Positions 38,321-47,474 are shown, numbered from the stretch's first letter. The stretch is 64,000 nucleotides of DNA from Candidatus Aquiluna sp. IMCC13023 (GCF_000257665.1 NZ_AJKR01000002.1:496001-560000), one strand, 5' to 3'. The notes: a model not told the origin generated them from the letters alone. Numbers and translations: made by a program.

Positions 38321-39186
38321 AAATCGAATTCACAAAAGGGCACGGAACGGGTAACGACTTCATCCTCGTGCTTGATAAGGCCGGACAAGTCGATCTGAGT
38401 GCAGATCAGGTTGCCGCAATGTGTGACCGGCATTTTGGAATTGGTGCCGACGGCCTAATTATTGTGAAGCCCACCGCCAAGGATTCCGAGGTGGCGGAGC
38501 TGCTGGAGGACGAGCCGGAAGCTATTTGGTTCATGGACTACAGAAACTCTGACGGTTCTAGGGCAGAGATGTGCGGAAATGGCATTCGAGTTTTTGCCCG
38601 CTATTTGCTGGAAAATGGATTGGCGACGCTAACAGATGGCAGCACTTTGCCGGTCGCTACGAGGAACGGCATCAAGGATCTAACTGCAACGGTGAATGGG
38701 TTGGCGGTTGACTTGGGTCTATTTTCAATCGGGGACGACCAAACCCTTGTCAGCACTCAAGGGCTTCAAGTCTCCAGGCCTGGTCTTTCTGTGAATGTTG
38801 GCAACCCTCACGTTGTGGTTGCGCTTGCGGATCTCGAGGAGCTGCAGGGCTTAGAGCTTGTGAAAGCCCCAGTCCTAGAGCCCCTGCCGGAAGACGGCGC
38901 GAACGTTGAATATGTGGTCCTGGATGAGCCTCTTATCAATAAAGGTGTTGCAGGGCTAACCATGAGGGTCCACGAACGCGGCTCCGGGGAGACCATGAGT
39001 TGTGGTACCGGCATAGCGGCTGCAGCCCTTGCAATTCGACACTGGGCTGGGGGGACTCAAAACTTTTGGAAGGTGAAAGTTCCTGGGGGAGAGGTTGCTG
39101 TCAGGATGTTTCCAACCGAGGACGGCGAACACGTTTCAATCAGTGGCCCGGCAGTACTTACTTACTCTGGGACTTGGCAGGATTAA
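38317..39186 (+). CDS. dapF: Diaminopimelate epimerase
   Basis: Converts LL- to meso-diaminopimelate for lysine and cell wall; 289 residues. The two catalytic cysteines are C86 (EMCGNGIR) and C229 (MSCGTGIAA). The start overlaps miaA by four bases. The 3' end overlaps the methyltransferase gene on the other strand by 29 bases. Confidence 0.95.
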   Translation: MKIEFTKGHGTGNDFILVLDKAGQVDLSADQVAAMCDRHFGIGADGLIIVKPTAKDSEVAELLEDEPEAIWFMDYRNSDGSRAEMCGNGIRVFARYLLENGLATLTDGSTLPVATRNGIKDLTATVNGLAVDLGLFSIGDDQTLVSTQGLQVSRPGLSVNVGNPHVVVALADLEELQGLELVKAPVLEPLPEDGANVEYVVLDEPLINKGVAGLTMRVHERGSGETMSCGTGIAAAALAIRHWAGGTQNFWKVKVPGGEVAVRMFPTEDGEHVSISGPAVLTYSGTWQD

Positions 39187-39781
39187 CCACTTCGATAATT
39201 CTGTAGGTCTTTGCTGTCCCTAATCTGGAAACATCATGACTCGGGTATTCCTCTGCTAGCCAGCGCACCAGTGAATCGGCCCCCAAATTCTTCTGAACTA
39301 CAAAAACAGCTTTTCCGCCGGCCTCGAGCCGAGGAATGTAGGTTCTTAATAATTCGTGCAGCGCAACTTTGCCAATTCGAATTGGTGGGTTTGACCAGAT
39401 CGCGTCAAATTTCAAGTCCGAGGGTAGGTCGTCGGCAAGACAGATGCTGAGATTTGTAAGTCCAATTCGATCGGCGTTCGCTCGGGTCTGCTCGATGCTC
39501 CGCTGGTTGATATCTACCGCATGAACTTTTGCAGCTGGACATAGAGTTGCAATCACGATCCCTATCGGACCCCACCCGCAACCTAGATCGAGTACGTTTC
39601 CATCTTTTGGTAGTAGCGAAGTTTGGGAAAGAAGAACCTTGGTACCGGGGTCTAGTTGTGTGGAGCTAAAGGTTCCGCTTGCGGCAGCCATGTCAAATCT
39701 CACACCGTCAACTTCAAATGAAACCTCAGTTTCAATTTTCTTCGCTGTCGGCTCTGAGCTGAAATAGTGCTCCATCGCCAT
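39158..39781 (-). CDS. RsmC-like class I methyltransferase
   Basis: A 207-residue SAM-dependent methyltransferase corresponding to the C-terminal catalytic half of RsmC (16S rRNA guanine-N2 methyltransferase). Motif I is VLDLGCGWGPIGI and the catalytic NPP motif reads SNPPIRIG. It lacks the N-terminal pseudo-catalytic half of E. coli RsmC, as is usual in Gram-positive bacteria. It overlaps dapF tail to tail and is divergent from hflX. The rRNA position modified is inferred from the motif, not shown. Confidence 0.85.
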   Translation of the reverse strand: MAMEHYFSSEPTAKKIETEVSFEVDGVRFDMAAASGTFSSTQLDPGTKVLLSQTSLLPKDGNVLDLGCGWGPIGIVIATLCPAAKVHAVDINQRSIEQTRANADRIGLTNLSICLADDLPSDLKFDAIWSNPPIRIGKVALHELLRTYIPRLEAGGKAVFVVQKNLGADSLVRWLAEEYPSHDVSRLGTAKTYRIIEVVNPAKSQSK

Positions 39782-39793
39782 GCGCCAAATCTA
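39782..39793 (-). promoter_or_regulatory. Leaderless-type -10 box for the RsmC-like gene
   Basis: On the minus strand TAGATT (39788-39793) is followed by exactly six bases and the ATG. Confidence 0.5.
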
Positions 39794-39817
39794 ATACAGG
39801 CTTAGTCTTAAACAACA

Positions 39818-41251
39818 ATGGAACCAGAATCTACTATCGACCGAATTTTACGCCGCGGCTCCCTAGCGCCCGCGTCCGAGTATGACGGCGACCAGCTCGA
39901 GCTGGAAGAGCGGGCGTCGCTTAGACGAGTCCCCGGGCTTTCGACCGAACTAGAAGATATTTCAGAGGTCGAGTACAGACAGCTGCGCCTCGAAAAGGTG
40001 GTCCTAATTGGTGTTTGGGGGACTGGCACAGTGACCCGAGCCGAAAACTCGCTCCGTGAACTGGCTGCCCTTGCCGAGACTGCTGGAGCTGAAGTGCTGG
40101 ACGGACTTCTGCAAAGACGCGCAAAGCCCGACCCCGCGAGTTACTTTGGAAAGGGAAAAGCAGAAGAGCTCAGGGAGTTAGTCAAGGAAGTTGGCGCCGA
40201 CACCGTCATAGCTGATGCCGAGCTTGCCCCATCGCAGCGAAGAACCCTGGAAGACATAGTCAAGGTCAAGGTAGTGGACCGAACTGCGATCATTCTTGAT
40301 ATTTTTGCCCAGCACGCCAAGAGCAAAGAAGGAAAAGCCCAAGTCGAACTTGCGCAGCTTGAGTATCTACTCCCAAGATTGCGCGGTTGGGGCGAGTCGA
40401 TGTCCAGGCAAGCCGGAGGCCAGGCTGCCGGTGGTGTTGGAATAGGGTCGCGTGGGCCCGGTGAGACCAAGATCGAACTTGATAGAAGACGAATCAACAC
40501 CAAGATGGCCAAATTGCGTCGTGAAATTGCCTTGATGAAGAGCGCTCGAGATACCAAAAGACTCAAGCGGGAAAAAGCGAGAGTGCCTCAGGTGGCAATC
40601 GCCGGCTACACCAACGCAGGAAAATCCTCTCTGCTTAACAGGCTCACCAAGGCCGGTGTTTTGGTGGAGAACGCACTTTTTGCGACTCTTGACCCAACAA
40701 TCAGGAGGCACGAGACACCGGACGGAAGAAGTTATACGCTTGCCGACACCGTTGGTTTTGTGCGCTCGTTACCTCACCAATTGGTCGAGGCATTTAGGTC
40801 TACCCTCGAAGAAATTGCGGGTGCAGATTTGATTGTTCATGTCGTGGACGCGACCGACCCCGACCCACTCGGACAGATCCAAACCGTCCGCCTAGTAGTC
40901 GCCGAGGTAGATGCTTCCGCAATCGAAGAGTTGATTGTTTTCAATAAAGCCGATTTAGTTTCCGAAGAGGAGCACATCAGGCTGCGAGGCCTTTGTCCCG
41001 GGGCATTTTTAGTGTCTTCGAGGACGGGCCTAGGTATCGCAGAACTTGAGGCCGCCATTGCGTCTTCATTGCCCCGACCAGAGGTCTTGTTTGACGGGCT
41101 GATTCCCTATGACCGCGGAGATTTAGTGTCAAGAATTCACGTGGCCGGAAAAGTGCAGTCCATTGAATACGTAGAGGGTGGTACCAAGGTCAAAGCGTTG
41201 GTGCGGGAAGACCTAGCTGCGGAATTGGCAAGCCTTACTAGACGGCCCTAA
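39818..41251 (+). CDS. hflX: GTPase HflX
   Basis: Ribosome-associated GTPase of 477 residues. The N-terminal HflX domain and coiled-coil (with the glycine-rich [20 protein letters not shown] linker) precede the G domain: G1 GYTNAGKS at 263-270, G3 DTVGF, G4 NKAD. HflX splits or rescues stalled ribosomes in other bacteria. TAGTCT (39803-39808) nine bases before the ATG could give a near-leaderless start. Its last 14 bases overlap the 3' end of lexA on the other strand. Confidence 0.95.
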   Translation: MEPESTIDRILRRGSLAPASEYDGDQLELEERASLRRVPGLSTELEDISEVEYRQLRLEKVVLIGVWGTGTVTRAENSLRELAALAETAGAEVLDGLLQRRAKPDPASYFGKGKAEELRELVKEVGADTVIADAELAPSQRRTLEDIVKVKVVDRTAIILDIFAQHAKSKEGKAQVELAQLEYLLPRLRGWGESMSRQAGGQAAGGVGIGSRGPGETKIELDRRRINTKMAKLRREIALMKSARDTKRLKREKARVPQVAIAGYTNAGKSSLLNRLTKAGVLVENALFATLDPTIRRHETPDGRSYTLADTVGFVRSLPHQLVEAFRSTLEEIAGADLIVHVVDATDPDPLGQIQTVRLVVAEVDASAIEELIVFNKADLVSEEEHIRLRGLCPGAFLVSSRTGLGIAELEAAIASSLPRPEVLFDGLIPYDRGDLVSRIHVAGKVQSIEYVEGGTKVKALVREDLAAELASLTRRP

Positions 41252-41858
41252 GGACAGCAACTACCTTGCCGAGAATTACGGCGTGCTCCCCAGGAATTGG
41301 CTCGAATGCCGAGTTTCTTGGAAGCAACCAGGTGTTTCCGTCGCGTTGTTTGAACATTTTGACTGTCGCCTCTTCTTCGAGCATTGCGGCTACTATGTCG
41401 CCGTTCTCAGCGGTCTGCTGCTGACGAACCACTACCCAGTCGCCGTCACAAATAGCGGCATCAATCATTGACTCTCCGACGACCTTTAGCAAAAACAAGT
41501 CGCCCTGCCCCACAAGCTGGCGGGGGAGAGCAAAGACATCTTCAACGTTTTGTTCTGCCGTTATCGGACCACCGGCTGCGATTCGACCTACAAGCGGAAC
41601 CATCGCCGCGTCGGGGTTGATGATTTCTCCGGCTGGCTCTAGTCCTAGCAAGTCGATTGTTCGAGGGCGTCTTGGATCTCTACTAATAAATCCAAGAAGC
41701 TCGAGCTTGTTTAGTTGATGAGAGACGCTCGCCGTTGAGGATAGCCCGACGGCCTCACCAATCTCTCTCATTGAGGGCGCGTAATTGCGGCCAGCCATCG
41801 ATTCGGCTATGACAGTGAGAATTCTCTGCTGAACATTAGTCAAGTTCGAGGTGTCCAT
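41238..41858 (-). CDS. lexA: SOS repressor LexA
   Basis: Repressor of the SOS response, 206 residues. The N-terminal winged helix-turn-helix has [24 protein letters not shown] (27-50). The self-cleavage site is A95-G96 (in GRIAAGGPI), and the catalytic Ser-Lys pair is S130 (VGESM) and K167 (ATVKMF), 37 residues apart as in E. coli. The start is an ATG with GAAGGGG upstream. An operator half-match lies in its own promoter region, consistent with autorepression. It is divergent from the LysM gene. Confidence 0.96.
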   Translation of the reverse strand: MDTSNLTNVQQRILTVIAESMAGRNYAPSMREIGEAVGLSSTASVSHQLNKLELLGFISRDPRRPRTIDLLGLEPAGEIINPDAAMVPLVGRIAAGGPITAEQNVEDVFALPRQLVGQGDLFLLKVVGESMIDAAICDGDWVVVRQQQTAENGDIVAAMLEEEATVKMFKQRDGNTWLLPRNSAFEPIPGEHAVILGKVVAVLRAV

Positions 41859-41906
41859 GCGTGCCCCTTCTTCAAAATGTCTGAGGGTAGCTGTTTACTA
41901 CCTGTA

Positions 41907-41922
41907 TCGAAACTGTATTCGT
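41907..41922 (-). promoter_or_regulatory. LexA-binding SOS box at the lexA promoter
   Basis: TCGAAACTGTATTCGT (plus strand) matches TCGAAC-N4-GTTCGA at 9 of 12 defined bases. It lies about 50 bases upstream of the lexA start, next to a minus-strand TATAAA (41924-41929) that could be the -10 box. A weaker match than at recA fits a repressor that should respond early. Confidence 0.7.
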
Positions 41923-41981
41923 ATTTATAGCAAATACCAAACACATTTTCGATAAAGCCACAAATATTCATTCAGAAATGC

Positions 41982-42025
41982 TTGCTTTTTCGAAAAGGCT
42001 GCGTAAACTTAGAACAAGTGTTCGA
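41982..42025 (+). promoter_or_regulatory. SOS-controlled promoter of the LysM gene
   Basis: TTGCTT (41982-41987) and TAAACT (42004-42009), 16 bases apart, form a plausible -35/-10 pair. The LexA box TAGAACAAGTGTTCGA (42010-42025), 11 of 12 matches to the consensus, starts at the base after the -10 box and would cover the transcription start. Confidence 0.8.
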
Positions 42026-42054
42026 AACAAGTATTCGGACTGAAGGGACACAAC

Positions 42055-42348
42055 ATGTTAGTTCTTGGAAACTATCGGCTTACAAATCCGAGGCGTTTGG
42101 TACGCGCAGTTGTAATTCTCGCTCTCAGTTTTGCAATCAGCATCTTAGGAATCACCGGCTCTTTTGCTGGAAGCGCCCCTGGGGGAACTCTTGAATTTGT
42201 CACGGTGCAGTCAGGTGACTCGCTTTGGGAGCTGGCGGACAAGTACGCTCCTTCTCAGGATCCCAGAGACTGGATTGCGCGGGTTGTTATGGTAAATGCT
42301 CTTGAAACTGTCGAATTGACTCCTGGTCAGCAAATAGCTCTTCCCTGA
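42055..42348 (+). CDS. LysM-domain membrane protein, likely SOS cell-division inhibitor (YneA/DivS/ChiZ type)
   Basis: A 97-residue protein with one N-terminal membrane helix (about 16-36) after a basic start (RRLVR), then a LysM peptidoglycan-binding domain from about residue 47 (VQSGDSLWELADKYA) to the C-terminus. It is divergent from lexA and has a strong LexA box over its promoter. The same position and architecture hold for Bacillus YneA, Corynebacterium DivS and Mycobacterium Rv2719c (ChiZ), which delay division during DNA damage. Sequence similarity outside LysM is too low for certainty; position and operator carry the call. Confidence 0.78.
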   Translation: MLVLGNYRLTNPRRLVRAVVILALSFAISILGITGSFAGSAPGGTLEFVTVQSGDSLWELADKYAPSQDPRDWIARVVMVNALETVELTPGQQIALP

Positions 42349-42373
42349 GTCGCTTGGGTTCCAACTCATTCGC

Positions 42374-42385
42374 TAATCTTGAGGG
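42374..42385 (+). promoter_or_regulatory. Leaderless-type -10 box for hisC
   Basis: TAATCT (42374-42379) is followed by exactly six bases and the GTG start of hisC. A TGAGGG immediately before the GTG is too close to act as a Shine-Dalgarno sequence. Confidence 0.5.
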
Positions 42386-43456
42386 GTGACTAACCTCGAT
42401 GATCTGCCCATACGACCAGACTTGGTCGGACAGCTGCCCTACGGCGCCCCTCAAGTCGATGTTCCAATCAGACTTAATGTAAATGAAAACACCTTTGGAA
42501 TTCCCGAAGATGTCGCGCTGAGAATTGTCCAGCGAACTGCGGAAGCCGCTCTAACACTTAACAGGTATCCCGATCGTGAGTTCATGGAGCTTCGTAAAAT
42601 GCTCGCTGAGTTCCTGGGTGGAAACTTGGCGGCAGAGCAAATTTGGGCTGCAAACGGCTCGAATGAAATTTTGCAGCAGTTTTTTCAAGTCTTTGGGGGT
42701 CCAGAGGCAAAGGCAATGAGCTTTGGTCCTACTTATTCGATGTACGCGAACATTGCAAGAACGACCCTAACCGAATACCAGTTGCTTCCCCGGCTCGATG
42801 GTTATTCTCTGACCAGTGAGTATGTGCGTGAGGAAATCCAAAGAGCGGAGCCTCAAGTAGTTATCCTTTGTTCGCCAAATAACCCAACTGGAACCGGTAG
42901 CTCGCTGGACGTAATTGAAGCGGCCTACGAGAGCTTCGAGGGAATGCTGCTTATTGATGAGGCCTATCAGGAGTTTTCTGACTCTCCAAGCGCTATATCG
43001 CTACTACCTGGACGACCACGTCTAGTAATAAGCCGCACCATGAGCAAGGCATTCGCCTTTGCCGGAGCGAGGGTTGGCTACATGGCTGCCGATGCTGCCG
43101 TGGTTGATGCCATGCGCATTGTTAGGCTGCCGTATCACTTGTCTGCACTGACTCAGGCGGCAGCCATGGCGGCGCTGGAGACAAGCGGTCAACTGCTGGC
43201 TAATATCGAGCAGATTAAAGTTCAGCGCGATCGAATTATGGTCGGCGTCTTAAAAATGGGCCTCAAGCCCTTGCCATCGGATGCGAACTTCGTCCTAATT
43301 CAAGGGTTCGAAGACACTCAAGTTATTTTTGAGAGCCTGCTGGCCAAGGGGATTATCGTGAGGGACATCGGAATTCCGGGCTGTCTGCGAGTCACAGCCG
43401 GAACCGAAGCCGAGACCACAAAATTACTTGGCGAGCTGGCATTGCTGCTTGACTAA
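42386..43456 (+). CDS. hisC: Histidinol-phosphate aminotransferase
   Basis: PLP enzyme (356 residues) that makes histidinol phosphate. Substrate and cofactor motifs are LNVNENTFG, AANGSNEI and the Schiff-base lysine K221 in SRTMSKAFAFAGARVGY. It opens the hisC-hisB-hisH-priA run. hisD, which normally precedes hisC in Actinobacteria, is not here. Confidence 0.94.
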   Translation: MTNLDDLPIRPDLVGQLPYGAPQVDVPIRLNVNENTFGIPEDVALRIVQRTAEAALTLNRYPDREFMELRKMLAEFLGGNLAAEQIWAANGSNEILQQFFQVFGGPEAKAMSFGPTYSMYANIARTTLTEYQLLPRLDGYSLTSEYVREEIQRAEPQVVILCSPNNPTGTGSSLDVIEAAYESFEGMLLIDEAYQEFSDSPSAISLLPGRPRLVISRTMSKAFAFAGARVGYMAADAAVVDAMRIVRLPYHLSALTQAAAMAALETSGQLLANIEQIKVQRDRIMVGVLKMGLKPLPSDANFVLIQGFEDTQVIFESLLAKGIIVRDIGIPGCLRVTAGTEAETTKLLGELALLLD

Positions 43457-43486
43457 ACTAGAGGCACTAGAGCCAAAGGAACAGCT

Positions 43487-44086
43487 GTGAATCGGGAAGC
43501 AAAAATCAGTCGCAAGACAAGTGAATCGTCGGTTGAGTTATCAATCAATCTTGACGGCACCGGAAAGAGTGAAATCTCAACCGGTGTGCCCTTCTATGAC
43601 CACATGCTGACTGCATTCTCTAAGCACTCTCTAATAGACCTAAATGTTGTTGCTAGCGGCGATGTTGAAATCGACGCACACCACACCGTTGAGGATGTTG
43701 CGATTGTTTTGGGTCAGGCGCTTGCTCAGGCACTCGGTGAGAAGCAGGGAATTAGTCGCTACGGAGACGCAACCGTTCCGTTGGACGAGGCATTAGCTCG
43801 AGCAGTCGTGGATGTTTCAGGCAGGCCTTTTTTGGTTCACTCAGGCGAGCCAGCTGGGTTTGAGTACCACTTGATTGGCGGGCACTTCACTGGGTCATTG
43901 GTACGGCACGTGTTTGAGGCAATTGCACACAATGCTGGCCTTACGGTCCACATAAATGTTTTGGCGGGTCGAGATGCCCACCACATAGCCGAGTCTCAGT
44001 TCAAGGCTTTTGCGCGAGCGCTAAGGCAGTCGGTAGCTCTGGATCCTCGCGTTGTAGGCGTGCCATCGACCAAGGGGAGCTTGTGA
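43487..44086 (+). CDS. hisB: Imidazoleglycerol-phosphate dehydratase
   Basis: Dehydratase of histidine synthesis (199 residues), single-function form without the phosphatase domain seen in enterobacteria. The two metal-binding histidine motifs are HHTVEDV and [16 protein letters not shown], with the GVPFYDHML start. The GTG start has AAAGGAA at good spacing. It overlaps hisH by four bases. Confidence 0.95.
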   Translation: MNREAKISRKTSESSVELSINLDGTGKSEISTGVPFYDHMLTAFSKHSLIDLNVVASGDVEIDAHHTVEDVAIVLGQALAQALGEKQGISRYGDATVPLDEALARAVVDVSGRPFLVHSGEPAGFEYHLIGGHFTGSLVRHVFEAIAHNAGLTVHINVLAGRDAHHIAESQFKAFARALRQSVALDPRVVGVPSTKGSL

Positions 44087-44712
44087 CCAAATCGGTCACA
44101 GTTCTTGATTACGGCAGTGGCAACGTCCATTCCGTCTGCAAGGCGCTAACCGAAGCTGGCGCGGATGTAACTCTCACGGACAACGCCAATAACATCTATC
44201 AATCTGACGGCTTAGTAGTTCCCGGTGTTGGGGCCTTTGGTTCGGTTATGGAAAAGCTAACTGCGCATGGTGCCGATCGCCTCATTGATAAGAGGCTGAC
44301 TGCTTCTAGACCGGTGCTTGGGATCTGCGTTGGCATGCAGGTGATGTTTGAAAACGGTTTGGAGCACGGCGTTGAAACTCAGGGCCTAGGGCAATGGCCC
44401 GGGACTGTAACTTTGCTCGATGCTCCAAGATTGCCCCACATGGGGTGGAGCACAGTCGAGGCACCCTCGGACTCGATTTTGTTTAGTGAAGTTGAAAAGG
44501 AGCGTTTTTACTTCGTTCACTCCTATGCTGCCGTGGCTTGGGAACTTGATATCCGACCTCCATTTATCCCGGCTCACTTGACCTGGTCTAACCACGGCGA
44601 ACGATTTCTCGCGGCAGTTGAAAATGGTCCGCTGTCAACCACTCAGTTTCACCCCGAAAAATCTGGCCCAGCCGGTTTGAAGTTACTTTCAAATTGGATT
44701 GAATCTATCTAG
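44083..44712 (+). CDS. hisH: Imidazole glycerol phosphate synthase, glutaminase subunit
   Basis: Class I glutamine amidotransferase (209 residues) that feeds ammonia to HisF. The nucleophile is C82 in GICVGMQ, and the catalytic His-Glu pair is in TQFHPEKSG. The GTG start overlaps hisB. Its partner HisF is not encoded in the window, so the pair is split in this genome or lies elsewhere. Confidence 0.95.
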   Translation: MTKSVTVLDYGSGNVHSVCKALTEAGADVTLTDNANNIYQSDGLVVPGVGAFGSVMEKLTAHGADRLIDKRLTASRPVLGICVGMQVMFENGLEHGVETQGLGQWPGTVTLLDAPRLPHMGWSTVEAPSDSILFSEVEKERFYFVHSYAAVAWELDIRPPFIPAHLTWSNHGERFLAAVENGPLSTTQFHPEKSGPAGLKLLSNWIESI

Positions 44713-44720
44713 GAGACACC

Positions 44721-45449
44721 TTGAAGCTTGAGCTACTACCCGCGGTCGACGTTGCATCCGGCAAGGCTGTGCGTCTTACTCAGGGTGAGGCAGGGACCGA
44801 AGAAGATTTTGGGCACCCTATTACGGCAGCGCAAGATTGGATTGCGGCCGGGGCAGAGTGGATTCACCTGGTTGATCTTGATGCCGCATTTGGTCGCGGG
44901 CACAATCGAGAGGTGATCGCTGACGTGGTAGCCCAAAGCGGTTCAGTAAAAATTGAACTTTCTGGAGGCATTCGCGACGATCACTCGCTTGAGGCAGCTC
45001 TGGAGCTTGGTGCTGCGCGAGTTAATCTCGGAACCGCCGCACTTGAGGATCCGGAGTGGACATCAAAAGTAATCGGCAAATACGGTGACCAGATTGCCGT
45101 TGGTTTAGATGTGCGGGGAAGCACGCTGGCTGCTCGAGGGTGGACCAAAGAGGGCGGAGACCTGCTTGAGGTTTTGGCGAGGCTGGAAGCGGATGGCTGC
45201 GCCAGATATGTCGTGACGGACGTTACCAAAGATGGAACCCTGAAAGGCCCGAACCTCGAGCTCTTGAAGTTAGTGATGAAGCACACCAAAAAGCCTGTCG
45301 TGGCTTCCGGGGGTATTTCTACTCTCCAGGACATTCAGGACCTAGTTGATTTGGTTCCGCTTGGCCTGGAGGGTGCGATTTTAGGCAAGTCGCTTTACGC
45401 AGGCCGCTTCACGCTGGAGCAAGCCTTGGCGATAGCGACCGGCCATTGA
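44721..45449 (+). CDS. priA: Phosphoribosyl isomerase A (PriA, HisA/TrpF)
   Basis: Beta-alpha barrel isomerase of 242 residues. The sequence follows the actinobacterial PriA form ([62 protein letters not shown]), including the tryptophan of ARGW in the flexible loop used by PriA for both substrates. Such enzymes serve histidine and tryptophan synthesis, replacing HisA and TrpF. The dual role is inferred. The TTG start has AGGAGA upstream and the stop overlaps the next gene. Confidence 0.92.
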   Translation: MKLELLPAVDVASGKAVRLTQGEAGTEEDFGHPITAAQDWIAAGAEWIHLVDLDAAFGRGHNREVIADVVAQSGSVKIELSGGIRDDHSLEAALELGAARVNLGTAALEDPEWTSKVIGKYGDQIAVGLDVRGSTLAARGWTKEGGDLLEVLARLEADGCARYVVTDVTKDGTLKGPNLELLKLVMKHTKKPVVASGGISTLQDIQDLVDLVPLGLEGAILGKSLYAGRFTLEQALAIATGH

Positions 45450-46195
45450 CTGAAAGCCCGTTTGTCGATTCGGCTGGCGTCCCTTGGAAGGGACGCTCAT
45501 TTGAGGAGAATCCTTGGGCAGAAGATGACGGTGAAACTCCAGAACTAATTGCGGCGGCTCTGTCAGCCACTCCGTTTGTCAAAATGAGTTTCATTGAGTC
45601 ACTTCGTGGACAGCGTCTGCTGGTCCCGCTAATTGCTGAGATTGGACAGACCGGTATTGGCCCCCACGGTCAAACAGTTGATAAAAGTGCGGACTTGGCA
45701 ATAGTCGCTGTGGCGACTCCGGATGACAGAACTGCAATCCCTGCCTTTACTTCGGTCGCAGATATGCTTTCTTGGAAGCCCGATGCGCGTCCCGTGCCGG
45801 TGTCGATAAATAAGCTTTGCGTCGCAGCAGTCGGTGAGGGTCACACGCGAGTAATTATTAATCCAGGAACTCATGCACGGGCCCTTCGCAGGACTGAACT
45901 CGCGGCTTTGGCTCAAGACCTGGAGATAATTGACGCGGTTTCTGGCCCCGAAGTGAAGCGTGTGATTGCCCATGCCGTCAAGGAGGTAGAAGACGTTGTT
46001 ATGGCCGGAGTGTCGGCCGGCGACCCAGAGGCAAGGCTTGTAGCGGAGGAAATAGTAATTGAGGTCGGCATGAGGCCAGGCTTGACCGCCGAAGATCTAG
46101 AGAGTGCTCTGACCAGTTTTGTCGCGCACCTAAGGGCTGAGAGCCTTGATGACTTCGTCGATTCTTTTAAGCTGAAAATAATTTCCGTTATTTAG
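45446..46195 (+). CDS. SseB-family protein
   Basis: A 249-residue soluble protein with an SseB N-terminal domain (about 20-120: [29 protein letters not shown], then [13 protein letters not shown]). The TTG start overlaps the priA stop (start at 45446, stop ends at 45449), so it is co-translated with the his genes. SseB-like proteins follow priA in many Actinobacteria, without a known role. I cannot assign a function. Confidence 0.8.
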   Translation: MTESPFVDSAGVPWKGRSFEENPWAEDDGETPELIAAALSATPFVKMSFIESLRGQRLLVPLIAEIGQTGIGPHGQTVDKSADLAIVAVATPDDRTAIPAFTSVADMLSWKPDARPVPVSINKLCVAAVGEGHTRVIINPGTHARALRRTELAALAQDLEIIDAVSGPEVKRVIAHAVKEVEDVVMAGVSAGDPEARLVAEEIVIEVGMRPGLTAEDLESALTSFVAHLRAESLDDFVDSFKLKIISVI

Positions 46196-46196
46196 G

Positions 46197-46517
46197 TCAG
46201 GAAACTGGTCCCGTGTATTTCTCTCCGGGTCCTTGACCGGGGGCATCTTTTATAAACGAGGCTTCCCGGAAGGCAAGCTGCAAGGATCTAAGACCGTCTC
46301 TCAGGGGGCGAGCGTGGTGGTCGCCGATTTCTCCTGCAGCAGCGCTAACTAGACCTGCCAGCGCAGTGATCAGCTTTCGTGCCTCGGCTAGGTCACCTGG
46401 AGTGTCGTCGGACAGCCCGCACTGAACCGCAGCAGCACTCATTAGGTGCACCGCGGTTGTGTTAATAACCTCGACAGCTGGAACTTCAGCGATGTCACGA
46501 GCTAAATCTTCTTCCAC
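46197..46517 (-). CDS. DUF1844 family protein
   Basis: Small soluble protein of about 106 residues of the DUF1844 family (VEVINTTAVHLMSAAAVQCGL, LAEARKLITALAGLVSAAAGEIG, LRDGLRSLQLAFREAS). The GTG at 46517 has AGAGG just upstream; an in-frame TTG at 46532 would add five residues. The gene is divergent from infC and ends one base from the convergent sseB-like gene. DUF1844 proteins next to infC are usual in Actinobacteria; no function is known. Confidence 0.8.
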   Translation of the reverse strand: MEEDLARDIAEVPAVEVINTTAVHLMSAAAVQCGLSDDTPGDLAEARKLITALAGLVSAAAGEIGDHHARPLRDGLRSLQLAFREASFIKDAPGQGPGEKYTGPVS

Positions 46518-46548
46518 TTTTCCTCTTCTCAATATTCAAATGCTCTGC

Positions 46549-46692
46549 TAGGCTACCTGAGGCTCCGAGCTATTGCTCGGTCAGAAGTGGATTACAATCC
46601 CACCTGTCAGCCGCCTTCTAAATAGGCTGCCGGGTAAGAGAGTTGATTTATTTCTGCACGCTTGCGTGGTCAAAACCAGTTATTAAGGAGAA
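46549..46692 (+). promoter_or_regulatory. infC promoter and structured leader
   Basis: TAGGCT (46549-46554) is a candidate -10 box. The roughly 130-base leader holds several stem-loops: CCGAGC-TATT-GCTCGG (46565-46580), GTGGATT pairing with ATCCCAC with one bulge (46587-46603), CAGCC with GGCTG (46608-46629) and CACG-CTTG-CGTG (46656-46667). AAGGAG (46685-46690) is the ribosome binding site. In other bacteria the infC-rpmI-rplT leader is controlled by L20 or by attenuation. Which applies here is unknown. Confidence 0.55.
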
Positions 46693-46695
46693 ATT

Positions 46696-47268
46696 ATCAG
46701 CGATCCTCGCATTAATGAGCGTATTCGGGTGGCACAGGTTCGTCTTGTGGGACCAGCTGGAGAGCAAGTAGGCGTTGTTGATATTGATCAAGCACTCAAG
46801 TTGGCTAGAGAGGCCGACCTTGACCTAGTCGAGGTTTCGCCTGGCTCAAGCCCTCCTGTTTGCAAGATTATGGATTACGGCAAGTTCAAGTACGAAGCTG
46901 CCCAAAAGGTCCGTGAGGCTCGCAAGAACCAGGTCAACACAGTTTTGAAGACTGTTCGATTTGGTTTGAAGATTGATAGCCATGACTATGAGACAAAGGC
47001 GGGACAGGTTCGAAAGTTCCTCAAGGCCGGCGACAAAGTCAAGGTAATGGTTGTATTTCGCGGTAGAGAGCAGTCTCGACCCGAAATGGGTGTCAAGTTA
47101 CTCAGGAATTTAGCTGACCAAGTTACCGAATTTGGAACAGTTGAGTCGAATCCATCAATCGATGGCCGAAGCATGGTCATGGTTATAGGTCCGCTCAAGA
47201 ACAAGGCCGAAGCTCGAGCAGAGGCTAAAAAGGCACAGCAGAAGCCTGCTGTGGAGCAAGAGAACTAA
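46696..47268 (+). CDS. infC: Translation initiation factor IF-3 with a non-canonical ATC start
   Basis: IF-3 prevents initiation at wrong codons and keeps 30S subunits free. The conserved protein begins [19 protein letters not shown], which requires a start upstream of the first GTG (46729). No ATG, GTG or TTG is in frame there; the candidates are ATC at 46696, five bases after AAGGAG, and ATT at 46693. I choose ATC (190 residues). Non-canonical starts let IF-3 repress its own synthesis, as with the AUU of E. coli infC. infC is followed by rpmI and rplT, the standard operon. Confidence 0.93.
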   Translation: MSDPRINERIRVAQVRLVGPAGEQVGVVDIDQALKLAREADLDLVEVSPGSSPPVCKIMDYGKFKYEAAQKVREARKNQVNTVLKTVRFGLKIDSHDYETKAGQVRKFLKAGDKVKVMVVFRGREQSRPEMGVKLLRNLADQVTEFGTVESNPSIDGRSMVMVIGPLKNKAEARAEAKKAQQKPAVEQEN

Positions 47269-47279
47269 AAGGAGAGCTC

Positions 47280-47474
47280 ATGCCGAAGATGAAGACCCAT
47301 TCGGGCGCCAAAAAGCGTTTCCGCTTTACTGGCAGCGGCAAGCTGATGAAGCAGCAGATCAACATGCGACACAACCAGGAGCACATGTCCTCCAGGCGCA
47401 AGCGTCGCCTGAATGCAGACCAGGTCGTTTCCCCAGCAGATTTCAAGAAGCTTAAAAGGCAGCTCGGCCGCTAG
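47280..47474 (+). CDS. rpmI: 50S ribosomal protein L35
   Basis: Small basic ribosomal protein, 64 residues, the usual length, with [14 protein letters not shown] at the start and the [15 protein letters not shown] segment. AAGGAG lies just before the ATG. It is the middle gene of infC-rpmI-rplT. Confidence 0.97.
   Translation: MPKMKTHSGAKKRFRFTGSGKLMKQQINMRHNQEHMSSRRKRRLNADQVVSPADFKKLKRQLGR

Noticed and set aside
41982-42194. A 70-residue plus-strand frame over the LysM promoter
   Set aside because: It covers the promoter and LexA box and overlaps the LysM gene out of frame.
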